In this document: one piece after another, positions 47,395-59,899 of the stretch
Numbering within the stretch: position 1 is the first letter of the stretch
How the letters are laid out: each line of letters starts with the position of its first letter
Assembly: GCA_034440575.1 (NCBI GenBank)
Contig: JAOTOL010001647.1
Location: forward strand, 2,354,001 to 2,418,000
DNA from: Imbricaverruca yamaguchii
Lineage: Eukaryota > Arthropoda > Thecostraca > Neoverrucidae
DNA length: 64,000 bases
Reading direction: 5' to 3'
Position numbers and translations under genes: made by a program
Notes under the pieces: model-generated
What the model was told of the DNA's origin: nothing
The model's input: only the letters and a program-made list of their open reading frames with translations
The model's database searches: none

Positions 47395-49115
47395 CTTGTC
47401 TGGCTTTCCGTATAATTTCCCTGAAGCTCCAACCTTGCTTCTGCAAGAAGACTAGACACCTATGGAACTAGACAATTTATTTGAATACCCAGGTCCTGGA
47501 TAATGATGGCAATGGGTAACGTACATCAATAAGTCGTTTGTGGCAAGGCTAGCTGAGCACCGCCCTGGGGGCGTTGATGAAGTTCTTCATCTCTGAGTTG
47601 GTTGGGGAGCAAATGATGGGCGGCTCTGACGCACAATCTGACCAGCTGATCAAGTCCACAATGCTGGAAGCATCACGATTGATGTCAGGTCCCCTTCCGG
47701 TTCTGACACAGAGGTCCATCAGTTGAGTGTTCCTTTCCCCCGATGGCGACTCTCTGCACGCCCTTAATCCTCTCCTTTCGATCCTCAGAGCAGTGTTTGG
47801 ATTATGGCTTCACTGTGGACATGCCAAGCAGATACTCTCACAGTCGGCATCATAAGGCCCAGCACCTTCTTCCCTTGGGACTTGAGGCAGTCCGGCTGAA
47901 ACAGGATGTGTCCAAACCCTTCGATCCAGTAGTGCTTGAACTTCATAATGAACGAACATGGATTGTGCAGCCCAATGATGAATTGCACGAGAAATTGCAG
48001 ATTCTTGAAGTTCCTTCCATTAAGTCCGTGGTTTGTCACCCAGAGCCGGAGAAGTCTGCTCGTTGTAACGAACCAACTGCTGTGGTTCACTGGTCAAATC
48101 TTTAACAGGGCCAACTGTACAGGAAGCACTCTATTCCTGACTGCACAGACAATTTTAGAGCCATGGTGTTGATCAGTTGAGAGATCTTGAACCTTGTTAG
48201 GCAGCTTGATCAGTGAAGGGCCAGCAGAGATCCGGGGAAGTTTGGATTGATATCCAAGTATGTAGCAGACTCAAGAAAGAAACTTTCCTATTTATTGGCT
48301 AGGAAAATGTGTTGTTTCACAGAGCATGGTCGTCAAGGTCAACAACGAGGCGGTGCAAGGGAAGTTCAACACTGTGCAGGCTGCACACCAACCAGATCAG
48401 CTTTTTCACCAGGTTCAGCTCCAGCTTCCGCATTACCTCAGCACTCACACCAGTGTTCACCTTTGTTGGGTCTCCTCCAATGGCCCACAAGGTCTTATAA
48501 AAATATGTCTTTCAGGCAGGAAAACAGGACCTTGGCAATCTACTCAGCATGTGCCTCCTCTTTAGTTCCTTTCTCCGAGATAAAGTGGAACAGATAGTAG
48601 CTGCCAGGTTCACTAGCAACACCATAGTGTTCTCCTCTGATCTATGCAGGAAAAGATTGGTCACTGCCTTCACCTTCCATCAAATCCATCACCACACTTG
48701 TCAGATCAATTCGCCCATTAATGAGGATGCAGGGTTGGAATCTCATCACGGTTGTTCTGTACCTTCGCTGCAGGCTCACGGACAATTTCAAGGAAGAGCC
48801 CAACTTCAGGGATAAAGCCATCCTCAACACCAATTCTCTCCAAACACAAACCCCAGCCTTAACAGATCAGGGCGTCCAATTTGGTGGGATCCTTTACCTC
48901 CAACCTTCTCCTTTTGCCCCTTGATGAAGGCAAGATATCGCACAGGAAACTTTTCTCTCCGCTACAGGAGCAGTTAATGTCGACTTGTATGACACAACTG
49001 ATAGGTAGACACTTGCAAGTCAAAATATAAAATACCATGCTCAACTTGACCACGGACCTCTCTTTGGCATCAAGTTTGCCCTTCCCATGAGAACACTACA
49101 CTGCCGAATTCCAGA
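47395..49115 (-). pseudogene. Degenerate copy of an arthropod hypothetical protein family (transposon-like)
   Basis: On the minus strand, successive pieces in order are: KLDAKERSVVKLSMVFYIL (about 49,080); SRGKRRRLEVKDPTKLDALI (about 48,920); QPCILINGRIDLTSVVMDL (about 48,730); GGDPTKVNTGVSAEVMRKLE then LVCSLHSVELPLHRLV (48,480-48,320); SRLLRLWVTNHGLNGRNFKN, FKHYWIEGFGHILFQPDCL and VRVSAWHVHSEAIIQTLL (48,060-47,785); and INRDASSIVDLISWSDC (about 47,660). I recall this block order from multi-copy predicted arthropod proteins that have no assigned function. Multi-copy occurrence and a D-G-T-N-VNTG-type block suggest, but do not prove, a transposon origin. Stops and frame changes show that the copy is dead. 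The identification rests on memory and needs a database search. Confidence 0.6.
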
Positions 49116-49870
49116 CCTGAGTGAACCTGGACATGACGATCACATTTGCATTGAAAACAGGTGGCCTGAAAAGAGCATTAGCTTTGCCCCACTGACAAAT
49201 CAGACCAGGCACATGTCACTCACATCCTGGTCTACTGGGTGGTTCTCCTGTCATCTTCACCTTCAAGTGCCTCCCTCAAGAAGACGCCATACCAGAGGAT
49301 ATCCCTCCCAGTTGGCGGTTCAGATACGAACAGCATCCACCCAATGCCAAAACGATTACTCAAATGAGAACTTGATATCTTCTACAGGCGAAATCATATA
49401 AACTTCGATGTTCACTCGATAAACCTCCTTAAAAGACCCATACCATGATTGTTGCTTAGCTATATGGGACAAGAAATCAAATTGAACCCATTTTGGAAAA
49501 ATAATAAGATAATTCCAAATTGTACAGTATTGAACTGCAAATTGAGGTAGGTTAGGGTTATCAAAATTGTGAATTAAAGTAAGATTTCTGTTCTACACAC
49601 TAAACTACATTCTTTTAGCACCCCTCGCAAATGATTTACAAAAAACAAAAAGTATGAGCCGCCATAATGGGCCAGTGTCCATGGATGGGAATCTGCCTCT
49701 TCGATAATCCCGTGACCATTTGCTCTGGAGCCTTTAAAAGGACAGGCAGGCCAGTGATGTTGCTGCATTTGCGCCTCAGTCGCACCGACAGCATTGGATT
49801 GTTCATAACGCAGTCATGGGCTACCACTTAAGATATTTTGAGAAGGGAAAACTAGTAAACTTCAAGGAGT
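49116..49870. other. No gene recognised
   Basis: Unique sequence beyond the decayed gene. The minus frames at about 49,574-49,827 are unrecognised. Confidence 0.4.
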
Positions 49871-49885
49871 TATGATTCAGTAACA

Positions 49886-50060
49886 GTGAATGCGACAGAA
49901 GAATTGGAAGGAGCGCACAGACTGCTGGTGGCGATGTGGTGGAACTGCCATCAGGCCGAAGGCGAGTTACGTACGAGGACAAGGGACGGGTCTGGCCGCA
50001 AGGGGAAAACCACTCCAGAGGAAGATGCTGCAATTGTTGAAGAGAGTATATATTTTAGCC
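49886..50060 (+). pseudogene. Possible Tc1/mariner-type transposase N-terminal fragment
   Basis: The plus frame reads VAMWWNCHQAEGELRTRTR and then SGRKGKTTPEEDAAIVEES. This resembles the linker between the two helix-turn-helix domains of Tc1/mariner transposases (a GRxRKTTxxED-type motif). No DDE core or terminal inverted repeats were found, so this is a fragment at most. Confidence 0.35.
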
Positions 50061-50392
50061 GGTATCACTTTGCAAGCATAATTGCATGACATTTAAATGC
50101 ATGCAATATGCTTAGAAATTTTACTGGCTCTTCGTAGCTTGGACATCTTCCGGATTTCAATGCTTATTTGCACATTATTGTACATTGTTGTGCAGTCTGA
50201 GCCTTTCCAACGAACCGTGACGTGTGATGATGCTGCGTAGAATTCCGTCTAGGATGAGTATCCCATGGAAGCCTCAGATATTTACTTCCAATTACAAAGG
50301 TGGCGTCCTATGCATGGGTGGAGATGATGACAAATGTTGGACGTGAGCGATTGGTTCAAAGGCTTTTTGACGTAATTCTTACCAGACAATGC
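50061..50392. other. No gene recognised
   Basis: Short unique interval before a SINE. Confidence 0.4.
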
Positions 50393-50407
50393 CCAAAGGC
50401 TCCATGC

Positions 50408-50579
50408 AGGGACGAGTAGCCCAGGGGTAAGTTGTTCGTCTCACAATCGAACGGTTGTGGGTTCGAGTCTCACCTGTCGCTACTCTTCGCCCGCGACTAA
50501 TCGGCGTGAGAGATTGGCGACGCTACATGACTCAACGGTCTATGTGTCGTAAAGCCAATAACCAACCATAACCAACCAA
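50408..50579 (+). mobile_element. Val-like tRNA-derived SINE, full-length, perfect 15-bp TSD
   Basis: The head GGGACGAGTAGCCCAGGGGT carries an anticodon stem GTTCG/CGAAC around a CTCACAA-type loop (CAC = Val) and T-arm GTGGGTTCGAGTCTCAC. The core is CCGCGACTAATCGGCGTGAG. The 3' hairpin arms are GCGAC/GTCGT (one G-U pair), then AAAGCCAATAACCAACC and a longer AACC tail. CCAAAGGCTCCATGC occurs at 50,393-50,407 and 50,580-50,594. Confidence 0.93.
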
Positions 50580-50594
50580 CCAAAGGCTCCATGC

Positions 50595-51940
50595 GAAAGC
50601 TCGGCAGATTTGTGGTGGGTCTCAAACCATTCTTGAATGGATAGATCCACTGATTTTACGCGATAAATTTAGGCCATGCAAGTACGCATGGCGAGAATTG
50701 CCGCCCTGGATTGATTCGGCACCTGCAAGCCACATCGCTTTTCATAGGCTAACAATTCGTAACTATTATACACAGAACAATGCACCTTTCTCAACATCAT
50801 CACCATGGAATTGAACAGGTCACGGGAAAGAGTGTTCGGTTTCTCACACGCATCCGGCGCTTATCATGTGACCCGGCGAGGGTGGGCCGGTAACAGGCCA
50901 AGGAGGTCCATGGTTAGTCGGACCACCATGTCGGGGCATTGATGACACGCTAAATTCGGGACACGAGTAACATGTTAACCTGGATTGGCACGATTTGTCT
51001 TATGCTTTCAGAGCCTACGCTATACAACCTCGGTTTGGCGCCGACGCGGATCACAAAATACGTGCCTTAAAAGCGTTGAACTGAGAAAAACGTGTTTTCC
51101 CAGTGTGCAATATTTGACTGAGGGATGATTTCCTGTCGTATTGCAGAATACTTACAGAAATTAGCATTCTTCATTGAATCAAAGGTCAAGTTTGTTGAAT
51201 GTCGAAGTAGTATTCCATCGCTATTAGCATTGATCAATATCATGCTATATGCAGCACAGAAAGCATGGCATAGAAAGCATAGAAAGCATAGAAAACATAT
51301 AAAGTGGTTCAATACACAAACACACGCACGCAGTCTTGTGAGCCGTGAAAAGTGAGCCACATGACCGTACGGTCACAATCGAGGACCACCATTTCTAAGC
51401 GTGATGGAACGCTATGACGAAAGCACATCGTTGCCGCATGGTGCTCGACCGTTACCAAGTGTTTAACACGATAAATTAGAAAGTATGTGTTTTATGAAGG
51501 GTTGTACTTCGAGGTCCAAGTGACAACAGGGGTCCAGCTGTGTGAAATGCACAGATTATCCTGTATTTCGAGGACCAAGTGTGTGCTGTATCTATAAAAC
51601 CGAGGCCCATATTTAATTTTTGCATCGGCATTAATTTGGACATCTCCAATGTCTAAACTGGTATTATTTATCTTAATATGTGACCTGCCATCAAGGCACC
51701 TTTGCTTTGTGGTCAAGGATTGCGGTCACGGTGTACCCTACACTTGAATGCTAATTTGTGACGTAACCATGCTGCGTTGTCATGGCACCATCTGGCTACT
51801 GTTGCTCTTCCTCCCGATGAGACCACTCGATTGTATATAAAAAAGAGCTGGGTTCATTAGTCTAGCAGGATGCACCCCTGGACAAGAGATCAGTAATGTG
51901 GCATTGGCGAGTGGTTCACCAGGCAGGCAAGAGGTATATT
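50595..51940. other. No gene recognised; 9-bp AGAAAGCAT repeat at ~51,257-51,296
   Basis: AT-rich unique sequence with one short tandem repeat. No exon or RNA gene was recognised. Confidence 0.4.
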
Positions 51941-51949
51941 TGAGGGGCC

Positions 51950-52040
51950 CAGTGCATAAAGGCAATGTGTGCTGTCAATTTGGAAGGCGGGGCCCACCCC
52001 ATAGTGTCCTATGTTAACTCGCCAGGTCGTCCCGGTACAG
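51950..52040 (+). repeat. Possible third, diverged copy of the dispersed repeat at 9,190 and 47,150
   Basis: AAAGGCAATG, GGGGCCCACCCCATAG and TGTCCTATGTTAA parallel AAGGCAATGG, GGGGCACACTCCACAG and GGTGCCATGTTAA. The similarity is short and the flanks do not obviously align. Confidence 0.35.
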
Positions 52041-54530
52041 TTTTCACACCCCGTCTCGGGGGTCATTCAAGCCCCCCTACGAAATGTAGGTGTAGACTCC
52101 CGTCCCAATTTCGTCAATTGCATGTACGGACACGTGGCGCATCTCCTCTATTCCAAGGGGTTCAAAAATACACTACGATCTGAGAAAGGGCGAATTAACT
52201 ACCCGGAGAGAGAATGGCTTTAATCGTCTTTTCTTGTTTGCCCCTCTCACATTCATATGTATCACTTATATTTTTCCGCTGGTGAGTTAGCGGCTCCGTA
52301 AGGGCGCACAAAGAGAATTCGTTCCTACAATTTACAGGCTGAGAACGGTTTGACAGGATTTAAGAAGTGGTGAAGTCAGTCATAAGGGTATGGGATCCCC
52401 TTCTCTGTATTTTGTTCGGGGGGGGGGGGCACTCAAACACCCACTAGGGGCGTTCGCAATTTGCTTCCCAGTGAGTTTCACTCAGATGCTGGAAGACAGC
52501 ATGAAATATCAAACGTCATTGTCACACCGCTTAATCGACATCATTCAACATCTGAAGCGTTCCCGCTTCCTGCCCTCACTCGACACTTTGCTGACACCGT
52601 ATTGGCACCTCGGTGCCGTCCCGGACATCGCACCAGACTTACTGAACGACCATTCATTTACCGATGCCTGTACACTATTAGCACAGGCGAGATCGACTAC
52701 CTTCAGGCCTGGCAAACCACGACCTTGAATACCGCCATTGGTCTGCCCCACTGAGGTCACTACTCAGCGAAACTCGCTGCCCTGCGAGTGCACGAAACAT
52801 ACAATTCACGGAACGTTACCTGCTTCCGCCCTGGGTGCTTTTAGCGGGGCATTCTGCAGCGAGCATAGACTGTGTCCGGTGGTTGTCAGCGCCTGAACCA
52901 CACACTTCAATCCTCAGCCATTTTACACGAGGTATTCCATCAATAACTCAATCAGAGACGGAGCGCGAATGAATGAACGGCCGCCCGACCGCTTCGATCC
53001 AGTCATTGACCTCGTGTCAAAAAACGGAGCACCTGTGCCGGTCGTGTTGGGCTCGGGGCGCCGGGATGGCGCCCGGACCGTTACCGCATTGACCAGCCCA
53101 GCATGTGGTCAGCTTTTTGTCGGACATGAGCTTCGCCTCGCACACCGGGAAGCGCAGGAGTATTGCAGTCGGTTGTGAATGAACCCGCAGACCAGGGCAT
53201 CAATGGAGAGGTCACATTGGCCTTTTCCGTGTGTGAGCACGTTTTCGATCCTACAGTCGCTGTTTCCTGCATCCGGTATGCTGTTGCCGGACTGAAGTAC
53301 CGAATGAACATTAAGCAAGTCGAAGATTTGAACTTGTGCTCAGGAACAGTCGTATGGTACCTTTGCTCAGTAGTTAATGAACGTTTGCTCAGAAGTAGCG
53401 GCGGGGTTACTTTTCGGAGATACGTTAACTTTTGACAATATATGGTGTGTACCTGGATGATCGACATTAGTTGAACTTCTTTTAATGCAGACTGCTACTG
53501 AAAACTGTTACTTTAGGCATTGAAGACCGTATTGGGAAACGCTGATTGATTGCATGTTCTCCTGATAAAGTACGCAATTTTTAACTGCTGGATAATGCTT
53601 ATGCTTCTGTTAATGCGTAGCAATTCATGAGGTTGTCGGTTACTTGAAGCATCACAGTTATACGAGGTGTTATCCTGCATACCGTTGTGCTTTGTAATGC
53701 TCACAGGAACATGAACATGGTAACGATTGCGGAGGGACTACTTTCCCTGTTATTGGCTCATCACCAAGCAATGGCCATATGGAACGATGGCCTATGGGTA
53801 CAATAGGCACTGCGATGACCCATTCTTCGCTTACGGCTGGATTGGTCACCTGAGCCACTGAAGGAGCGTAGCTGACGTCGCAATGGAACTTTGTACCATA
53901 GTCAGTTGTGCATAAGCACGCGAGCTGGTGTTCCTTCCACTGCCAATCACTTCGGACTCTGCAGGCGGCAATCCGATGTCCTTTTGTCAGAACAAGAGAT
54001 AATTGGGGTCGGGCAGCAACTGGCTCCAAGAAACCATGGGCCGATGGCTATTTATAAGCGTATTTCTGATTATGTCTAGATCAGTGCTGATCGGTGTCGG
54101 AAGTAATTTTGTCTACACACCATTTTGTATGGGCATTGTTCCTGTGTTGTATTGCCCGTTCCCCGCATAGCTCATCTGCACAGTAATGGGGCGATAAGCC
54201 ATCAAAACGGGGCCGCTCAAACGCCCGGTCTGTCGACTGTGTTACCACGGCGGCTCCACAGTTTCCGCACACCTCTCGGGGAGGGGCAGAAGCTCGTGGC
54301 TAAAACGCCGTGCCGGCATTACCTGCACTTGGGTTGAAAGGGTCCAAGAACCGTTCGCGGAGAACAGGAGACGGTTGGCCCGGGCGAATGAAGAGAAGAA
54401 TCAATTGGCTTGGATATGGAACAACATGGCATATTTTAGTCAGCTCAGTCCATGTAGTGCATTCAAACAAATGTTCGTCACCGATGTGTTCGCCTCTCGA
54501 AAGGCACCGATTGCGCTCAACTTGACCACG
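52041..54530. other. No gene recognised; G homopolymer at ~52,420-52,429
   Basis: Two and a half kilobases of unique sequence. Overlapping frames of 97-128 codons (52,390-52,760, 53,081-53,467 and 53,670-54,029) have no recognised domains. Confidence 0.4.
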
Positions 54531-54945
54531 AAGGAAGGAAGGGCTGGGGCACGGCCGGATGCGGCCACAATTCGTCAGCGACCGCCGCCGGCCATCGGCG
54601 CGTTCCGGAGACGGGAGGCGCTGGCAGCTGTCGCTGCCGGCGCCGCCGCGGCAGCCGCACCGCTCCAGATGAAGACATTAGCGGCCGGTGAGGCATGAAA
54701 ACCGAATAAACCGGAGCGAGCGGCCGGCATGCGACGCCACAGGCCGGCCGCCCTGCTAACCAGCTCCCACTTACGGCTCGTAAAGGTGGCCGTCGCCGGC
54801 CGCCGGCGTCTGCGTGCGGCCGGCGGCGGCCGCGCCGGCGCCACGGCCTCTCCGATGGGGTGTTGCGTCGGCCCGGCGGCCGCGCCAGGCCCCCGGGCCG
54901 GTCTGCTGGTGGCCGTGCACGCGGCCACCTCTGTCCTCGCCGGCA
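54531..54945. other. CpG-rich block, no gene recognised
   Basis: Dense CpG with frequent GCCGCCGGC and CGGCCGGC words, mostly non-repetitive. It could be a CpG island of an unseen promoter. Frames on both strands are open for compositional reasons. Confidence 0.45.
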
Positions 54946-55160
54946 ATCAATACCACCATCGTGTACATCCGTCTTGTTAATAATCCATAATTCTGATCTA
55001 ATTACCCCCGGCTGCAGCTCTTTGTCGAGGCGATTCCATTACAGTTTCGGCGCGTATTTGCGCGCGGCACGAACCCCGTGCAGTGGGCTGCAATTTGGCG
55101 CGCCATTTTATGTTGCAAGTGTGGACGGGCACGTTAGCGGGCCGTTATTTATTAGCGGGG
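54946..55160. promoter_or_regulatory. Candidate cis-regulatory segment, TAAT-rich beside a CpG block
   Basis: CTTGTTAATAATCCATAATT, GATCTAATTACCCCC, GATTCCATTACAG and GCGCGCCATTTTATG occur within 140 bp of non-repetitive DNA. This motif density resembles homeodomain-bound enhancers. No direct evidence of activity. Confidence 0.35.
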
Positions 55161-55830
55161 GTCGGTGTGGTGGTGGTCGTGTCGCGGCACCGGCTCATTA
55201 CTCGGCTGACGCGGCTGGACGCTGATTGGTGACAGGCTGGTGACATCAGAGCGCGTCACGCGCGCCGCTGCAGAGGTGTCACGTCGGCGCCGATCACCCT
55301 GCCGTCGGACGGCAGGCGCTGCGTCGTGCGTGGCCAGTCGGACGCGACGCCAGCGGCTGCCGACCGACAGACCAGCTGACCATCCGACTCGTCTTCGGAC
55401 GGACGGTGAACGATTCCTGCGGTAGGAGTAGGCACAGGCAGGATGCGACGGCGAGGCGCAACAGCACAGGCTGTGGTTCACCTTCGCGCAATGTCCTACA
55501 CCTGGTGCGGGCACGCGGCTGGATGTTTCGCGATCAGACCAGGCGTCCAGCTGGGCTCGAAGATGACGTCACTCTGCGGACAGACGACAGCGCCGAGCCA
55601 CTTCGACAACAGCTCGTGCCGACGCAGCGATGCCGTGCGACCAAGCTTCGCAGAATACCACGTCGGCCGGACACTCAGCACACCTTGCCCCATCTGGCGC
55701 CAAATGCCACTCGGCAGTTGCCAGTGACGGCTGTGATTGGCTGATTGGCTCCGATCGATTCCACGGGCTGGGGGCGATGCGCATACCTATGCGTGTCGCT
55801 TTCAATCCGTGGAGTCGGCAGCTCTGTTGC
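55161..55830. other. No gene recognised
   Basis: GC-rich unique sequence. Several overlapping frames but no domain. Confidence 0.4.
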
Positions 55831-55835
55831 TAGGC

Positions 55836-55990
55836 AACTGCCGATGGACAACTGTCGACAGGCAACTGCCGATGGACAATTGCTGATGGACAACTGCTGA
55901 TGGACAACTGCCGATGGCAACTGCCGATGGGCAGCTGCCGATGGGCAGCTGCCGATGGGCAGCTGCCGATGGGCAACTGGCGACAGGCGT
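55836..55990. repeat. 15-bp tandem repeat (CAACTGCCGATGGGC), ~10 copies
   Basis: Left units read CAACTGCTGATGGA and right units CAGCTGCCGATGGG. The central four GCAGCTGCCGATGG units are identical, marking the most recent expansion. Confidence 0.93.
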
Positions 55991-56730
55991 TTGCCGGCTA
56001 ACTTCGGCCATTATCGATCGGGCAAAATCAGGCAAAATTGCTCCACCACAAAGCAAAGGTGAACAGGACAGGCGAAGTGCAAAGCGGCTCCATTCGACAG
56101 CATCTGTCCCACGCAGAGTTCCGGTGGATCGTCCAGTAGCTGCCATCCGACCATGTAGTACACTCGACGGCCGTGCCAAGTCGTGCACCAGTGCACTCAG
56201 GGCGTGCACAGAGTGCGATGCACATCTCACTGCAGCCTGCAGCCCGGCAGATGGCGGCAGTGGCTGGCCCCGGTCCAGGCCCAGGGGTGCGGCCACAGGA
56301 ACAGCGGCCACCTGGTTTAGGCGTGCGCTTGTGAACACATACAATACTGTAGCATGTTCCCACACACTAGGGACGGATCCATCTAGTCGCTGGGAAGCTC
56401 GTTCGTGATAATGCGACGGTGCTCTTCTCCGTCTCGGCGACCACGATCAGTTACAAGGCGATCCGATGGACAATGCCATCCCATCTGGCGAACAGGGGAA
56501 TCCACTCAGCGGACTGCGGTGTGACGCCGGCAGAGCGCGTCCTCTTCACAGCCATCGGGCCACGTACTCTGCACCTGACACCCCTGCACTGACCAAACAC
56601 AGCCGGCCAATACCACTGCGCACGAACCGCTGCCGCACCATCCTCGCGAGAGATGGGTCTGCAATGTAGCGACTGTATTCTGCATTACCTTTTATCAATG
56701 AAGCTCATTGTGGTGGGCTCAACGCAGCGT
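55991..56730. other. No gene recognised
   Basis: Unique sequence between two tandem arrays. Confidence 0.4.
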
Positions 56731-56735
56731 ATGTG

Positions 56736-57012
56736 CATGCTGTTCGTGCGTGGCACCATATTGTTCGTGCGTGGCGCCATATTGTTCGTGCGTGGCGCCA
56801 TATTGTTCGTGCGTGGCGCCATATTGTTCGTGCGTGGCACCATATTGTTCGTGCGTGGCACCATATTGTTCGTGCGTGGCGCCATATTGTTCGTGCGTGG
56901 CGCCATATTGTTCGTGCGTGGCGCCATGCTGTTCGTGCGTGGCGCCATATTGTTCGTGCGTGGCACCATATTGTTCGTGCGTGGTGCCATGTTGTTCGTG
57001 TGTGGCGTCCAA
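56736..57012. repeat. Minisatellite, 21-bp unit, ~13 copies
   Basis: TTCGTGCGTGGCGCCATATT plus G. Each unit contains the palindrome TGGCGCCA, with GCACCA as a recurrent variant. Because 21 is divisible by 3 all six frames read as 7-residue repeats. No gene context supports coding. Confidence 0.95.
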
Positions 57013-57824
57013 TACGACTGCACTATGGCGCGATTCAGGAGGACACGGGGAAGTGCCTGGCTTCTAGAAAACGACCGTGAGTCGCTAGTCAATTCCTCGC
57101 CGATGAGTCGCATGCACCACAGCAATGTCTGTTCTATCAAGGCTTTCGTCAAAACGCATTTGTTAAGAGCATGAAGTTGACATAGCTATGTAATATAGTT
57201 GCAGACTTCAGTGCTACGATGCAATGTAGTAATAGGTTAGTAAATGATTGTACGCCATGCCGGCTATAGCTAGAAATGGCAAGAGCATTCGCGAACAAGG
57301 TAGCATACTATCTCAGAAAGTTCAGAAAGCAAAACGTTACATTCAGGTTACACGTTGTGATAATATTGGTTTCTTGCTAGTAAACATTCCAAAAAAGGTG
57401 AGACAATACAACAATTTTAAGCCCGGGCGGGAAATGTTGATGCAAACCGCACTCATGGTCACACATTTCACAAACGTTTTCATATGAACCAAGCACACTA
57501 AATATTATGTGGTCACCTGCAATGAAACACTGAAAATTATGCTGAATGGCAGGGATATGGCTTTGTATACTTTTGGAAGGGCACTTGCCCGTCCCCGATG
57601 TTACCTGTGCCCCGCGATAACTGGGAAAGTACATTGCCTTCACGCATAGTGCCCCCTCCAATAAAATAATTTTCAGAATCCTAGGTCAATCGGAGTCGAT
57701 TGGTTGAATGGTGTATTTCTGATAAATTCCCCGGCCATCGTCCCCGTTCACACTGTTGGTCATCGTCTGTGGGCTGCGTTTTCCTCCCCACCCGAACCGT
57801 TAGTAGCACCGCAGGTCGACCTCA
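57013..57824. other. No gene recognised
   Basis: AT-rich unique sequence before the large 29-bp array. Confidence 0.4.
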
Positions 57825-57827
57825 CCG

Positions 57828-59612
57828 TCAGCAGCGTCACAGGTCCACCTCACCGTCAGCAGCGTTACACGGTCCACCTCACCGTCAGCAGCGTTATACG
57901 GTCCACCTCACCGTCAGCAGCGTTATACGGTCCACCTCACCGTCAGCAGCGTTACACGGTCCACCTCACCGTCAGCAGCGTTATACGGTCCACCTCACCG
58001 TCAGCAGCGTTATACGGTCCACCTCACCGTCAGCAGCGTTACACGCTCCACATCACCGTCAGTAGCGTCACAGGTCCACCTCACCGTCAGCAGCGTCACA
58101 GGTCCACCTCACCATCAGCAGCGTTATACGGTCCACCTCACCGTCAGCAGCGTTACACGGTCCACCTCACCATCAGCAGCGTTACACGGTCCACCTCACC
58201 ATCAGCAGCGTTACACGGTCCACCTCACCGTCAGCAGCCTCACACGCTCTACATCACCGTCAGCAGCGTTACACGGTCCACCTCACCGTCAGCAGCGTTA
58301 CACGGTCCACCTCACCGTCAGCAGCGTTATACGGTCCACCTCACCGTCAGCAGCGTTACACGGTCCACCTCACCGTCAGCAGCGTCACAGGTCCACCTCA
58401 CCGTCAGCAGCGTTACACGGTCCACCTCACCGTCAGCAGCCTCACACGCTCCACATCACCGTCAGCAGCGTTACACGCTCCACCTCACCGTCAGCAGCGT
58501 TACACGGTCCACCTCACCGTCAGCAGCGTTACACGCTCCACCTCACCGTCAGCAGCGTTACACGGTCCACCTCACCGTCAGCAGCGTTATACGGTCCACC
58601 TCACCGTCAGCAGTGTTACAGGTCCACCTCACCATCAGCAGCGTACAGGTCCACCTCACCGTCAGCAGCGTTACAGGCCCACCTCACGTCGCAGCTTACG
58701 CCCACTCACCGTGCAGCGTCACGGTCCACCTCACCGTCAGCAGCGTTACACGGCCCACCTCACCGTCAGCAGCGTCACAGGCCCACCTCACCGTCAGCAG
58801 CGTTACACGGTCCACCTCACCGTCAGCAGCGTCACAGGCCCACCTCACCGTCAGCAGCGTTATACGGTCCACCTCACCATCAGCAGCGTTACACGCTCCA
58901 CCTCACCGTCAGCAGCCTCACACGCTCCACATCACCGTCAGCAGCGTTACACGCTCCACATCACCGTCAGCAGCGTCACACGCTCCACATCACCATCAGC
59001 AGCCTCACACGCTCCACATCACCGTCAGCAGCCTCACACGCTCCACCTCACCATCAGCAGCCTCACACGCTCCACATCACCGTCAGCAGCGTCACACGCT
59101 CCACATCACCGTCAGCAGCGTTACACGCTCCACATCACCGTCAGCAGCCTCACACGCTCCACATCACCATCAGCAGCCTCACACGCTCCACATCACCGTC
59201 AGCAGCCTCACACGCTCCACATACACCCATCACAGCCTCACACGCTCACATCACCATCAGCAGCTCACGCCCACATCACCGTCAGCAGCCCTCACTCACG
59301 TCCTCCACATCACCGTCAGCAGCCGTCACACGCTCCACATCACCGTCAGCAGCCTCACACGGTCCACATCACCGTCAGCAGCGTTCTCAGCACGCTCCAC
59401 ATCACCGTCAGCAGCGTTACACGGTCCACATCACCGTCAGCAGCGTCACACGTCCACCTCACCGTACCTCACCATCAGCAGCCTCACACGTCCACATCAC
59501 CGTCAGCAGCCTCACACGTCACCATCAGCAGCCTCACCCACCTCACCGTCAGCAGCCTCAAGCTCCAACAACGCTCCACATCACCATCAGCAGCCTCACA
59601 CGCTCCACATCA
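57828..59612. repeat. Largest minisatellite, 29-bp unit, ~60 copies
   Basis: GTCCACCTCACCGTCAGCAG plus CGTTACACG, with ACATCACC, CCTCACACG and GTCACAGG variants. Left units are mostly the TTACACGGTCCACC type and right units the CTCACACGCTCCACA type, with the right end ragged (58,660-58,720 and 59,220-59,570). ACGGT and ACCGT form a 5-bp dyad around CCACCTC. A 684-codon frame cycles through three readings and is a repeat artefact. Confidence 0.97.
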
Positions 59613-59895
59613 CGCGCCGTCTTGGTGGCGGCTATCTCCGTTTCATCTGGATGATAATCGGCGCACAAAAAGGCCGATACAGTGTGCGGCGAGCGACGGG
59701 GTGCGGCGGCGGCCGACCCGGCGGCCGGCCCGCACCGCATCATTGCCGTCATTTATAAACAATAATGGTGCATTGTGACCCGGCGTGCGGGGCGCCACCG
59801 CGAACAAACAGAATTATGCCGCACGGCGCCAGTAAATGTATTGGAGTGTGGCGAGCGGCGGCCGGGCCGCGGCGCTGCCGCCGCGCCCGCCACAC
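59613..59895. promoter_or_regulatory. Unique GC-rich segment between two arrays, candidate regulatory element
   Basis: Non-repetitive sequence with GTCATTTATAAACAATAATG, CAGAATTATGCC and CCAGTAAATGTATTGG in a GC-rich frame of CpG-dense DNA. TTTATAA-type words suggest Hox- or forkhead-like sites. Inference only. Confidence 0.3.
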
Positions 59896-59899
59896 TCTG

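Noticed and set aside
50408..50482. Functional tRNA-Val gene (also tRNA-Lys at 34,671-34,743)
   Set aside because: The tRNA-like parts have mismatched acceptor stems, are followed by the shared SINE core and tail, and the 50,408 copy is bounded by a target-site duplication, so they are SINE heads.
57704..59758. A 684-codon plus-strand open frame
   Set aside because: It runs through the 29-bp minisatellite; because 29 is not divisible by 3 it cycles through all three readings of a stop-free unit, and there is no domain or gene structure.
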